A stretch of DNA of 64,000 nucleotides, taken from contig WBMW01004821.1 in NCBI GenBank assembly GCA_013396635.1, positions 61,155 to 125,154 of the forward strand, read 5' to 3'. Of this stretch, positions 47,797 through 60,349 are shown in pieces. Positions within the stretch are counted from its first letter, which is position 1; every line of letters begins with the position of its first letter. A program made the position numbers and the translations under genes. The notes under the pieces are model-generated. The model saw only the letters and a list, made by a program, of their open reading frames with translations, was not told where the DNA came from and did no database searches. Source of the stretch: Penelope pileata. Taxonomy: Eukaryota > Chordata > Aves > Galliformes > Cracidae.

Positions 47797-50003
47797 AGGA
47801 GAGGTGCAGTGTCTAATAATGTTATCAATTGCTATCATAAGCAGACCTTTCCCTTCTCACAACAAAGCTAATAAGTGATGGATGTACAAAACTTAATTCT
47901 CTAATTTAATATATATTTTTTCTATAGGTACTCCTAGGGTTTTTTTCCTATCAGGATAAATTGCCTATAATAAATTAATCCATATGCTAGAGGATGAGAA
48001 GATAATTTGGATCATATGATGTGATCGTCTAACAACATATCACACATTTTATCCACATGAATGTTTCTTCATTTTAGGCATTAATACAACAGAGCCCTCT
48101 TGGGAGTCAGTATTCTTAAAATCCAGTAGTTAGGCTAAAAATCAGTGATGTGGAAATACTCAAGCTAAAAATAGTAGCATATTTTTCTCATCAACAGCAT
48201 AAAAGTGATAAACCTTTTTTAAACAGCTATTTTACCATTTTATTTCTTCCCCTTCCTTCTAGCATACAGGGAGTATCAAAACAGGGCTATTCAGAGATAC
48301 TCATCCTGTTTTACAGCTTTGCCATTACTGAGGCAGACTCCTTTCCTGAGACTCAAGAGCTGTTTTTGATCTCAGTTTTTCTACCATCCACTCCATTCTC
48401 CTCCTCTTCATAAGCATCATCATAATCAGCAGCAGCAGCAGCAGCGGCAGCAGCAATACACTCTGTTCCCACTTCTGTCTAAGGCTTCCCCTTATCTAGT
48501 ATATCTTCCTACTCTCTGAAGTTGCCTGAGAGCACATCCTCCCAGAATATATCCCTGTAATTTACATCTATTCCTCAACCCTGCTTGTTCAATTTTAAGT
48601 GGATATCTCTCCAAGATCTGTTTTTCAGGTCTTAGAGTTGCCTCAAATCTACAGTCATGTTTCTGCACAATGTTAAGTAATTTAGTACAGATGTATCTCA
48701 ACTGAAACTCTCTGTTTCACTGCAATGAAAGGAATTTGTCATTAGGTTTGTGATTTCTGAGGGCCATGAAAACAAACGAAAAGAAAGATGTACATATATC
48801 TTGAATAGCCTCCTTTGTCAAGCACTGAGCAATGAATTATCTTTCAGTAAGATTATTTTCTATGTCAGGTTCTTTCTTCTTGCTTTATGGCGAACTTTCT
48901 ACACTACTACAGGTTAGAAAAATATCTTCTCTGTATTTGATATAAACAATCTTTTATGACAATTAACAATTAATGATAAAACCATAGCCAGTAATTCAAA
49001 ATCAAATGAATTACTGACTTCAGTCATTGATATCTGTTAAACTTCTCACCTTGAAAATAATTTTGTTCAGGGATTCATAGCAATTAGTGAATTCTAAAGG
49101 TTCAAGCTACTGTCCCTTGGGTCTCATCCCTTTTCTCAGTGGCTTACCTTGCTAACTAAGTAATACTGCTAACTGTCCCTTGTAATTATAATTCTGGATG
49201 TATAATTTGTACTTCTGTACTCTTACATTTCAGTAAAGGATTCCATGTGAAAACTTGAGAGTGATGAAAATGCGTGAACAGGCTTGTCAAAGTTCATTAT
49301 GTAATGCTGCACAGTTGTGAGCTGCATTTGAATACAGATATATTTTGTTGATTTAGATTTGAAGTACAAAGATGTGAGTATCTTGGTACTTGCTTACTGA
49401 AGACTTTTGTCTTTCTCACACAGTAGCTTTGACTGCAATCAAGAGAGGAGGTGAAGCTACAAACAATTTAATTTGTTGAAGAGGAAAGTGTTAGAGTATT
49501 CTAGTAAGCCCACACATATCCTTCACCACCAGTCAGCTGGCTATTGTAACTTTGAAAGGAGAGAACAAAGTTTATCACCTGTCATGTGCTTCTAGAAAGT
49601 TTGTATATTAGCTGTAAGAAGGAAAATGACAGCTTTCCATCTGCAGCTTTAATTAAAGCTCTTCCTGGATTCATATTACTGTACTTAAAATGTTATGGCT
49701 GTAATTTCTCCTAGTTTCAGAGGAATTCTTGAAAATACTCCTGTGGAAAGAATGGGTAGATAATAGAAAATACTACTAATAAATAACTCTTGAAAAGTTC
49801 TAAAATTCTTAAATATTTATATTTATATTGTTTTAGTGACTTGACTAAAGTATTTGCTTTAATACTAAATTAATACTTTAATATTAAATTAATAAATTAA
49901 TGCTTTGATACTAAATTAGCAAATACTAATAGTATTTGCTAAATACTGAGGAATGTAGTATAGGTATGCTACAGCAAATATTTAGAAGTAATGTAGGGAA
50001 GAT
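47797..50003. other. Intron 5 spacer
   Basis: AT-rich. Contains a short CAG repeat at 48427-48455. No gene recognised. Confidence 0.5.
48427..48455 (+). repeat. Short CAG microsatellite
   Basis: About nine CAG units, one interrupted as CGG. It lies in intronic sequence and in no supported reading frame. Confidence 0.9.
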
Positions 50004-50221
50004 CTTGTCTCTTTCTCTTTCTTTTTTTTTCTTTTCCTTTTTCTTTTCCTTCTTCTTCTTTTCCTTCTTCTTCTTCTTCTTCTTCTTCTTCTTCTTCTTC
50101 TTCTTCTTCTTCTTCTTCTTCCTTTTCTTTTTCTTTTTCTTTTTCTTTTTCTTTTTCTTTTTCTTTTTCTTTTTCTTTTTCTTTTTCTTTTTCTTTTTCT
50201 TTTTCTTTTCCTTCTTTTTCT
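50004..50221 (+). repeat. Polypyrimidine microsatellite, TTC then TTTTTC arrays
   Basis: About 218 bases of almost pure C/T on the plus strand: irregular at first, then a TTC array at about 50070-50120, then a hexamer TTTTTC array at about 50125-50210. Translations of it are low-complexity artefacts. Confidence 0.97.
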
Positions 50222-53200
50222 AACATTGAACTTTTGGCTTCCAAAGACTAAAAATATACTACTGTTCTGGTGATTTCTACCCTTTAGGAAAAAAAGCTGG
50301 GGAATATTGTATCCACTGATGCATTTCATTGATTCAATGAAAATTCATTCAAGAACTTTATTTTAGGATCCCTTCTATCTATATCATATTATATGAGAAG
50401 TTATATACACTGAGACAGGTTAACCAATAAACATGATTATGTCTGCCTAAAGACTGGGAGGTGTGACATCTTGCACGTTTCTATTGGTGAATTAAAAAAT
50501 AACCCAATAGGTATAAACCAGATGTATACAACCCAGGTGTATATTTCTTCAATAATTCCTTTCTACTGTATCACTTTTATACCTAAAGCCAGTTTTAAAT
50601 GGGAATTTCTGTTTTATATTTGTCATTACTGCAGTAGCTATTATCTGTTTCAGAAGTTTTAATCAAAGATGCAGAGTTTTTGCTTCTTTTCATGTAACAT
50701 TGGAATGTAAAAAAAATGTAAGTTAATTTGAGAGTTTATATCTCATAAATCACAGAAGGATGTTTAATTAAATAGAATCTTATTTTTGTCACAATAGTAC
50801 AAAATTATAAGCTTTGCTCATTTTAAAACTGCTATTCTATTTATTTTGCTGAGCTACACTGAGTCCCTTCAGATAATACAATGATTAAATCTGAGCAAAA
50901 CATATGCAAAAAAGAGGTTTTGTTTTCCTAGCAGTATTATCTCAATGTATCTGTGTAAAGACAAATAACTTTCTTTGGTAAATATTCTATAGAATCTGGA
51001 GTTTTCTAAGTTTTTAGTGGATCAATTCTGAAATAAATTGTGAATCTATTTATTTTGACAGTTAATGATTTTGACATACTTTAGAAGTTAAATGCTTTTA
51101 AGATGTCTTCAATTACAGATTAGACTGTTAAGGCACCATTTTTAATTATGTAGCATTTTTTTTAGTCTGTGCAAGTGCCTATTGTGCCTATCATGCTTGA
51201 TCTGGAACATGTTAGAGGATACTGCTCCCCCACTAAGAAATCCCTCTCTTCCTTTCTCCTTGTCTTCTTCCCTTAGGTGAGTGAAATATCATGAAAATAT
51301 TACAAATTTAAATTCTTTTTCACGGAACAAAGGGTTAAGAATATTTAACCCACATTATGCATAATGATCAAGTTATTGTTTCAGAAAAAAAGTTTCAGTG
51401 AAACATTTGTTAAACTTGTTAAAAGATAAAAAAAAATGGTGTAAGTCATAAACATACCTATAGGACATCGAACAACTTATTTTCATTCTTTCTTTCTTGT
51501 GAAATATTTATATAAGCTCATTATTTAGCCTTTGGAAAAGAGGCAAATTGAAAAAACAATTGAACAACTCAAACTCTGAGGAGAAGCAAAAGCCTAAAGA
51601 TCTCCACCACTTAAAAAATAAGATTAAAAAAAAGGATTGGATTTCAATAGGCAGATAATCACTGCCGTTATGGAATATTGAAGTTACCAGTCATGACTCC
51701 ATTAAACATGAAAGAAAGAAATAATGTTTTCTTGCCTCACAGGTAACAGAAAGCTTCAAGACTTTTCAATTTCCAATGTTTTTTTTTAATAGACATCCAT
51801 AGAAGTTTTAAGTAACATCTTGTCCATTATGAATTTAGTAGACTTACACACCTTGAGGCATGTTCCCCTTCCCATACTATTAAGTTCTTCAGGAGGGATG
51901 TCGCTCTTCATTTCTAGCTGGCCATAATCACACAGACAATAAAGCAAAAAAAAGCTGGATCATATTTGTTCCAAGTAACTTTCTTTCCTTTAAGGTTTTT
52001 GAACCTATCATTTATTATTAAATAATACTTTTATTTTCTGCAACAGCTCTTGTATATCAGGAAATGTACTTCCATTTAACACAAACAGTTGAAGATAGAA
52101 ACCCTTTTAGTCATTTAACCATTTTCTTTCTTCTGTGTTTTCTTTTTCTATTCAATTTATTCTTGCTGCTTTGCTCACAAAACCTTTTATAATAGAAATA
52201 GTTTATGTTTCCTCAGGAAATTTCTTCTCAGATATCTCTAAATAACACTTTCTGCCCCCTGGTTCTGTCCTGATTCTTGTCCATTGTCTCTACATTGCAA
52301 ACCCAGGGAGACCGTACACCTCTGGGATTTTCTCTTCTCTCTTTGTTCCAGCCACATCCCCAGGTTTTGCTCAGCCAAGCATTAATGCCCTCACACAGCC
52401 TCACTTTGGAGAAACACTCTGACAGTAAATTTCCTTGAACTGCCTGTCATGTACTCAGAATGGTATGAAGTATTTAATTTTAGTCTTACTAGTGATTTAT
52501 ATAAAACAGCGCTTTCAACCCTCTCAACAAAAATATTATATTTCATTTCTTGTGAACAACGAACAGTGATTTGGCTTTCCACTGGAAAATGAGCAGATAA
52601 AGCCAAACTTTCTGCCCCATACAGTTCCTCCTGTTTTGGTTCACAAAGCATTTCCTACTTTGCTGATGTCTGGTATCCATTTATGTACAGTTATATACTT
52701 AGTACTTTTGTGCGAGTTTATTTTCCTTGTTTGTACTTTTCTAGTTTGAAATCACAGACTCCTGTGTTTTAACGATGAAAATGTTGTCCTATTTAATGTA
52801 TTGAATTCATTATCATTTACGATTTTAATAAAAGAACCTCATATTTATACCTCTATAAAACATACTGAATGACATCAGGCATGACACTAATCCACAAATT
52901 CCAGGACAGACAACCTCATCTCAAAGAGGTTTAATATTTCAGAGAACTATATACATGAGCCATCAGGAGCACTTGAGCATAGGAAAGGCCTTGTCACCTG
53001 AGGGGCAGCTGGGCAACTGAATTAATGTGACGTAAAGAAAATGTTGCCTTACAGAAAGGAGTGATTAATCACTGCATTTTTAAAATTCCTTTTGCCAAAG
53101 ATGCATAAGTAATCACATCATTTTTCTGCAGTAAAAAATACAGAGTATTTATAGAATCTATGTTAATGGTTACACTGCTAGATTTTCTTCTCTACCTACT

Positions 53201-53623
53201 CCATTGTAAGCCCTAGCATCTGACTGCAAGAAAGGAGATTTTAAACCTAGACTTTATGTGGGTAAGTAGCACTGGTATCTTGTCAATTTGAACATTATGG
53301 CTATTCTTCCTACTGCCCCTAGCAGCAAAGTGAGCACCCCTTTCCTCAACAAACTGAGGCACTATGAAATGATTTTACACTGAGAATATTATGTTGATCT
53401 GTTACAAACAAAGTGATGCGCTGTTCTTGCCTTAGGGAGTGACAGCCTTCCACTAGTTGGGCCACTGCCTTTGGAGTGGGCAGGGTAGGTAGCATTGGCT
53501 CAGTTATTCATGTCTATTTGTTTCAGCTATTTTAGAATTTCTATACACTGTGGTTAGTCAAGATAAGACGTAGAACAAAAAGTTTACAGGGGCTCTTGAT
53601 GAGTCTTTACAGCAGTACCATAA
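50222..53623. other. Intron 5 spacer
   Basis: AT-rich and unique-looking, with short homopolymers only. No exon or repeat recognised. Confidence 0.5.
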
Positions 53624-53940
53624 TACTTGTAAATATTTAATGGACAGGAGTCAAATGAATGGGACCAGGCTCTTTTAAATGGTTCCCAGCGTCAGAACAA
53701 GGGGCAATGGGCACAAACTGGACCATAGAAAATTCCGTATGAACATGAGGAAGAACTTCTTTACAGTAAGTGTGACAGAGCACTGGAACAGGCTGCCAGA
53801 GAGGTTGTGAAGTCTCCTTCTCTGGAGATATTCAAAACCCACCTGGAAGCTTTACTGTTTGACCTTCTGTAGGGAACCTGCTTTAGCAGGGAGGTTGGAC
53901 TCGTTGATCTCCAGAGATCCTTTCCAACCCCTCTGATTCT
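53624..53940 (+). mobile_element. CR1 LINE 3' end, plus orientation
   Basis: Begins near TAAATATTTAATGGACAGG, passes ACATGAGGAAGAACTTCTTT and CACTGGAACAGGCTGCCAGA, and ends AACCCCTCTGATTCTG. It abuts a CR1 in the opposite orientation at about 53941. Confidence 0.9.
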
Positions 53941-54097
53941 GTCCTATTACTATCAGACAGTTTGATAAGTTGATCTTCTTCCTGCCTGTATGTTCCCCTC
54001 AAGCCCTGGAAGGTTGCAGTGAGGTCTCCTCAGAGCCTTCTCTTCTCCAGACTGAACAAGCCCAGCTGCCTCAGCCTTTCTTCATAGGAGGGATCAC
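53941..54097 (-). mobile_element. CR1 LINE, 3' part of a copy interrupted by a younger CR1
   Basis: Reversed CR1 (TGCAGTGAGGTCTCCTCAGA, CTGCCTCAGCCTTTCTTCAT). It breaks off at GGATCAC (54091-54097) and resumes after the same heptamer at 54623. Confidence 0.85.
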
Positions 54098-54622
54098 AGA
54101 ATCACAGAATCACAGAATTGCAGGGGTTGGAAGGGACCTCAAGAGATCATCGAGTCCAACCCCCCTGCCAGAGCAGGTTCCCTACAGCAGGTTGCACAGG
54201 TAGGCGTCCAGGCGGGTCTTGAATATCTCCAGGGAAGGAGACTCCACAACCTCCCTGGGCAGCCTGTTCCCGTGCTCCGTCACCCGCACCGTGAAGAAGT
54301 TCTTCCGCATGTTGGTGCAGTACTTCCTGTGCTCCAGCTTANNNNNNNNNNNNNNNNNNNNNNNNNNNNNNNNNNNNNNNNNNNNNNNNNNNNNNNNNNN
54401 NNNNNNNNNNNNNNNNNNNNNNNNNNNNNNNNNNNNNNNNNNNNNNNNNNNNNNNNNNNNNNNNNNNNNNNNNNNNNNNNNNNNNNNNNNNNNNNNNNNN
54501 NNNNNNNNNNNNNNNNNNNCGTTGATGAAGACATTGAACAAGACCGGACCCAGCACCGACCCGTGGGGAACACCGCTAGTTACAGGCCTCCAACTGGACT
54601 CTGTGCCGTTGATCACTACCCT
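54098..54622 (-). mobile_element. Young CR1 LINE, nested, with an assembly gap inside
   Basis: The plus strand starts with the reversed 3' terminus (AGAATCACAGAATCACAG). A clean 3' UTR follows, and after the gap comes the reverse-transcriptase part; on the minus strand the frame at 54520-54616 reads SSWRPVTSGVPHGSVLGPVLFNVF. The target-site duplication GGATCAC (54091-54097, 54623-54629) is perfect. It is the least mutated CR1 in the window as far as visible. N bases fill 54342-54519, and the real length is unknown. Confidence 0.92.
54342..54519. other. Assembly gap (178 N)
   Basis: A run of N in the middle of the young CR1. The missing part should be CR1 ORF2 sequence between the 3' UTR and the palm region. 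The gap size may not be the real distance. Confidence 0.99.
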
Positions 54623-55199
54623 GGATCACTACTACTGGATGCTCCAGCTCTTTGGTCATCTTTGTGGCCCTCCTTTGAACCTGCTCCAACAGCTCCATGT
54701 CTGTGCTGGGGGCCCCAAGCCTGGATGTGGTACCCTAGCTGAGGCCTCACAAGGGCAGAGCAGAGAGAGACAATCACCTCCCTCTTCCTGCTGACTACCC
54801 TTCTTCTGATGCAACCAAAGATACAGTTCGACTTCCAGGCTACAAGCATACACTGCTGGCTCATGTCAAGCTTTTTGTCCACCAAAACACCAAAGTCTTC
54901 CTACTCAAGGCTGCTCTCAAATCATACTTCTCCTGTCTGTACTCATATCTGGGATTTGCCCCGACACAGGTGCAACACCTTGCACTTGTCCTTGTTGAAT
55001 CTCATTAGGTTCTCATGGTCCCATTTCTCAAGCTTGTCCAGGTTTCTTTGGATGGCATCCCTTGTTTTTGTTGTTTCAGCCACACCACTCAGCTTGCTGT
55101 CATCAGCAAACTTGTTGAGGGTGCACTTGATTCCACTGTCTAGGTCACTGATAAAGATGTCAAAGAGCACTAGTCCCAAGATGGTCCTCTGAGAGACAC
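54623..55199 (-). mobile_element. CR1 LINE, 5' part of the interrupted copy
   Basis: On the minus strand it covers HTQAWGPQ-like, MVDKKLDMSQQC, MRFNKDKCKVLHL and KFADDSKLSGVAETT (FADD box at about 55097-55108) and ends in GLVLFDIFISDLDSG near 55175. Its last bases (from 55081) belong to the 500-bp duplicated segment. Confidence 0.9.
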
Positions 55200-55580
55200 C
55201 AACAAAATTTAGAATATTTCAGTATATGATATTATTATATTTCAGTGTCTGGATATATAAGAGACTTGTGATTCAGTGTTGTTTTAAAATAGAAACAAAA
55301 TACTTTCTTTCAATGAAGAGAATTGTTAAAATCCATTTTGAATTTTTATTTAAAAGGAAGGGCAGCTGATGAGCCTTATGGAAGTAAAAGCAGTGAGTGA
55401 ACTGGATTAGACTAATTACAATCAATTGCTAACTGAGCTATGCAAATAGGAATTAATTTAATTACAGAAATACTTTCACTTAATCAACTGAAATGAAATG
55501 GTCCTTAGATTAAAAGAGCCTTATTCTGGAGTTAGTTTTAAAGTGAAAAAGAGTGCTGAGCATTCATAATGACATGACAT
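55081..55580. repeat. 500-bp direct duplication, first copy
   Basis: Starts CACACCACTCAGC within CR1, runs out of CR1 at about 55199 into unique AT-rich sequence and ends GACATGACAT. I see no difference from 55760-56259. Confidence 0.93.
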
Positions 55581-55758
55581 GGGAACTACAGGCCAGTCAG
55601 CCTCACCTCTGTCCCTGGAAAGGTGATGGAGCAGCTTGTTCTGGATGCCATCTCCCAGCAATTGGAAGAGAAGAAGGTTATCAGGAGTAGTCAGCATGGA
55701 TTCACCAAGGGGAAATCATGTTTGACCAACCTGGTAGCCTTCTATGATAACATCACTG
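55581..55758 (+). mobile_element. CR1 LINE reverse-transcriptase fragment between the duplicated segments
   Basis: The plus strand reads NYRPVSLTSVPGKVMEQLV, then QHGFTKGKSCLTNL, the CR1 fingers region. It is in opposite orientation to the neighbouring CR1 and stops at a single N (55759). It has neither a 3' end nor a visible target duplication, so it may be a contig end in a repeat rather than a real insertion. Confidence 0.85.
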
Positions 55759-55759
55759 N

Positions 55760-56259
55760 CACACCACTCAGCTTGCTGTCATCAGCAAACTTGTTGAGGG
55801 TGCACTTGATTCCACTGTCTAGGTCACTGATAAAGATGTCAAAGAGCACTAGTCCCAAGATGGTCCTCTGAGAGACACCAACAAAATTTAGAATATTTCA
55901 GTATATGATATTATTATATTTCAGTGTCTGGATATATAAGAGACTTGTGATTCAGTGTTGTTTTAAAATAGAAACAAAATACTTTCTTTCAATGAAGAGA
56001 ATTGTTAAAATCCATTTTGAATTTTTATTTAAAAGGAAGGGCAGCTGATGAGCCTTATGGAAGTAAAAGCAGTGAGTGAACTGGATTAGACTAATTACAA
56101 TCAATTGCTAACTGAGCTATGCAAATAGGAATTAATTTAATTACAGAAATACTTTCACTTAATCAACTGAAATGAAATGGTCCTTAGATTAAAAGAGCCT
56201 TATTCTGGAGTTAGTTTTAAAGTGAAAAAGAGTGCTGAGCATTCATAATGACATGACAT
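55760..56259. repeat. 500-bp direct duplication, second copy
   Basis: Begins immediately after the single N at 55759 and repeats 55081-55580 base for base as far as I can see, then continues into different sequence (AAGAAAGACATG). See finding on a likely assembly duplication. Confidence 0.93.
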
Positions 56260-59200
56260 AAGAAAGACATGATATATGAAGTGAGTTCCTGTAATTTCAA
56301 TTGTGATACTGAGCATATTCAAATATTAACAATTTTTAACTTTGAAATATAATACTTCTCAGTATTCCCAGGCTTTCTGCTGTTTGCTGCCTACAGTGTA
56401 TCTTGGTCCTTGATTGTAACTCCTAGCAACAATTTGTTTCACTTAAATTGAAAATAAATCACTCTACTACTAAATAGTTCCCTTTTTTTTGAGGGGGGGC
56501 TAAACCTGAAATATTTTTACTTCATTCTAAGTAAGTACTGATATGTGAATGTATATGGGTGTAATACACGCTGTTTCCTGAAATATTCTACTGTGTTTTA
56601 TGCATAGCTGCTTTAGAAATTTTTTTTCCTAAGTAAAAATAATAAATGTACTGAAATCATATTAAAGCATTGCAAGCTAAGATATCTTTCTCATATTCTT
56701 CTACTTTGTCTTCCTAAGAAGAGAAATGCTTATATAAATACAAAGCCCAGAGAGACTCATATTAAAAATATACATAAATTTATGTTAAGCAATATATGTA
56801 TGTAAATGACACTGTACGGTATCATAATCAACTGACTGATCCTTATCAAAATTGCCCAGAATGTCCTTTGACTTTCAGTGGATAATCTTTTGAACATAGT
56901 TATAAAATTATGAAAGACTAGCAGGGATACAATTACATCAAACAATGAAAGGCTTTATTGCTGTTGTTTGATTTTTTCAAAGGATGGCAGTGAATGGTTT
57001 TATTCATTTCACATGTAAAAAGAATAAGAAATTCTGCAAATAAATTCAGTTCCTTAAAAAAACTTCATTATCTTTCATATAAGTTTATAGGATATTTCTA
57101 TTTACCTATTCATTCCTGCTTATTAATATTTCATAATTTTTATTTTATAGAAGTAAACTAAACAAGAATTCACTGTATTGAAAGACTATGGTCAGCCCAG
57201 TCTACGGATGTCTTTAATTTCTTGCATTTTCCTCTTTAATCAGGAAATTCACTCAAACCAATAAGTAATTTTTCTTATTGAAGCTTCTTGAATCAGCCTT
57301 CTGAGCCAAATAGAATATGCTTTCTGTTGTTAAGGGCATATATTTTTGCAAAAAATTTGAATATATCATAGTTTCAAATAGCTAATCATTCATCACTGAA
57401 CACTACAAGGGCTTCAGCATTTTCAGCAAAAGTCTCTTTTTGGGTGGAAGAAGTGCCAATAAAAGTACTTCCATGATCTGCTGAAATTGTTGGCAACAAA
57501 AGTACGCAACACCTATGTTGAAAACTGTGCCATTGTTATTGATATTGAAGTTAAACAAAAAGTTATGCATCAAATCTATTCAGCTTTGCACATTTTTAAG
57601 TCTCTGGCCTCCAGAGTTTGTAGATTTTCCTTATACACTTGCAAGTTGGATTGATGTATCCTTCCAAGCTGTGTTTTTCATTGCTTAATGTGTATTATCT
57701 TCCTTCAAAAGTTAACATTTAACTTCAGATTACACATATCTATTTTTTATTCTGTTCTCTCTTTAGCTTGCGTCTAACATTCAGAGGTCGTTCTTACCAT
57801 GGCTGTGAAGTTAGGTATTTATTTAAACAAGTCAGCAAAAATAAGCAAACTTTTAAATAGGAAATTGGTGAATTCCTTTCTTTAATCAGCCTTTAAGATG
57901 TTTTGTAGACCTTTTGAGTCAAAGTAGATTAATAGATTACTGAGTTTAGAGAACAAGTTAATCTGTTCTGGCCAGATTTTATACCACTTACCTTCATACT
58001 GAGGCCTCTATCTTGTACATGGTTAAAGTACAATCTTTCAAAAAACCACCTAGCCTTGACATGGAAACATCAATGACTGTAGAATCTAGTTCTTTCATAA
58101 TAGTCTGTTACAGATATCTCACTTGTAAAAATGTGTGAGGCATTTCTAACTTTATTTGATTCAACTTCTCTCTTCAGTCATGTTTTTGTTACACTTTTCT
58201 CCACTGAATTAGAAAGCCCGTTAGTGCTTGACATTTTCTCCCACTGGGGGCTGTAATCAAGTTACCTTTCAATCTTTAGAAAATATATTGAATGTGACAT
58301 CAGGTTTGGGAATTATAGAATAAAAAGCTCAAAACATTGGTTCTCCAAAATTTCTTTTATTGATTTGATTTGTCAAACTCACGAGGCACAGGTACAGGAT
58401 GTACAGGTAAAAGAGTATTGCTCTTGCTTTTCACAGATTCTGAACACAATACATTACAAAGTAGAGGAATGTCAAAGTTATAGGTAGCTTTAATGATTAA
58501 AGAACCATTCTTGCTCAGCTCTGAATTCTTCCTAAAAGATGCTGGACTGTTGGTAGAGTATTTATTGAATTCACTCTAGATAGACATATGGAAGCGGTGC
58601 TTTGTGTTTTGGATCATCATTACAGTTGCTGCCTCAGTGTCATCTTTTAAATGGATCATCTTTGACTTGGTTAGGTAATTGGATCCCAATTCAAACTTAA
58701 ATGCACTCTTTTTTCCAAAGTAGAAGAAAGATTTTTTTTCCTTTTTGTGTGGTGATGCCAAAGAAAAAGGAGTTAAATACCTTTTCTTTTTTGTCATCCT
58801 TGAAACTTACATTCCTTCCTCCCACACTGTGATTAATGATATTTCCTTTTCTCCTGTCAGGCTTTTCTCTGTTCCTCTTCTAGCTACATTTAGTCTTTCC
58901 AAAAAAATGTTTCACCACATCTTTTTAGCAAAACAATACCATTTCCTTGCTTTGCAACACAGGAGCACAACACTACCAAAAAGCACCTCATTCATCTTTT
59001 TTTTTCCCCCTCAATTGGCCTTCATTGTACTGTGTTATTTTGTTCATTTAGCCTTTCACTATTCTAATAATCCCATCCAGTAGCATTTTCAGCAAAAGGC
59101 TGAGAATGTTTTTATATTTGTGGCAGAAAAAATTATGAGGATCAGAAGGATTTAGGGTTAGAAACAATGTGAACAACTCAGTAATCCATTTGGTTTGAGG

Positions 59201-60349
59201 AACTGTGTTTTCTGTCTTTTGATAGAGAAGTTGGAGTCACAAATGATTTACCCTCCCCAGTTGTGTAAAGTGAGTGAGTCAGGAGTACCCATATTTGTCA
59301 GATGTGCCCCAGTCAATGGAAAGAAAGAATAGGGTAAATATCGATGTACAATCTCATTTTCCATAAAAAGATTATGAGCGCTGCTGGTGTACAATATTGT
59401 ACTGAAGAATAGCAGGACAGTTAAATATTAAATTGACTAATATGAAATAATAGACCAATTCTCTTCACTTTCTGTTGAAAATGTTCTCATATATGGGCTG
59501 ATACCAGTCAATGGCCTCATTCTGATGGGCATTCTTGGTTTTTCCTATTAGCAAGTCCTAACATCTGCACATTGCTATATAGTTTCACTTCAGTTTTGTT
59601 ACTATGGTGATGATAGGTAGCATCAAATTCAGAAAGAATTCTTTGAATGTCTTCTGATGCAAAAGCAAAGTGAGTAATATATACTAAAAAATAAGTCTAA
59701 TTTATTTTGCCTTACTGAAACAACAATTTCCAATGAATGGAATGAATGAAGAGGAAAATGTGATTTGACCCTTTTTCTGCTAATGGTATTTTCTTGCAAG
59801 GTGTTTGTTGCATCGGCTGTTTTTGTATATGATAGAGATTGATTGCGGTATTTGGATCCTGGTAAATGTTATTCCACATGCTTAGAATTGCTCCATATAG
59901 TTAGTATGTATTGGCAAGAGAATTATTTAGTGACCCACAAGTTTATCTACAAATTGATTTAGAACAAATTAGCTGTGTTTTCTGAGCAGTTTATAATTCT
60001 GAGTTAAAAAATACGCTGTTTACCATTTCAAGAAAACACATCTTTTTAAAAAGTACTACTGTTTTATGAATGTTTATTTTTAATTCTGTTGAGTCAAGTG
60101 ACTGACTACTATATCAAAATAGTTTTATTATGAAAAGTACTTCTGATGTAATTTGTAAATACATGTTAGAAAAGCTTTTTAAATAAGAGTTTCTTCATGG
60201 CAGAATATCAAAGAACGGGATGTGTAAAAAAGCATACTTGCTATATGAATTTCCATAAGTAAATAGAAGTAGATTAATTCTTTCATAGTTCTTCTACATT
60301 TTTGATGTTGAACTATTAAAAAAAAGTTAATTGCCCAAAACAGCAAGGC
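56260..60349. other. Intron 5 spacer
   Basis: AT-rich and unique-looking, about 4.1 kb. The antisense and sense frames at 58576-59083 are low-information. No exon recognised. Confidence 0.5.

Noticed and set aside
48150..48413. 87-codon plus-strand frame before the CAG repeat
   Set aside because: Hydrophobic and low-information; the CAG repeat is not within a supported coding region.
49936..50329. Frames rich in Phe, Glu, Arg and Lys around 50 kb
   Set aside because: These are translations of the C/T-only microsatellite and carry no protein signal.
54182..54794. Long frames over 54.2-54.8 kb
   Set aside because: They are held open by the N gap and belong to CR1 sequence.
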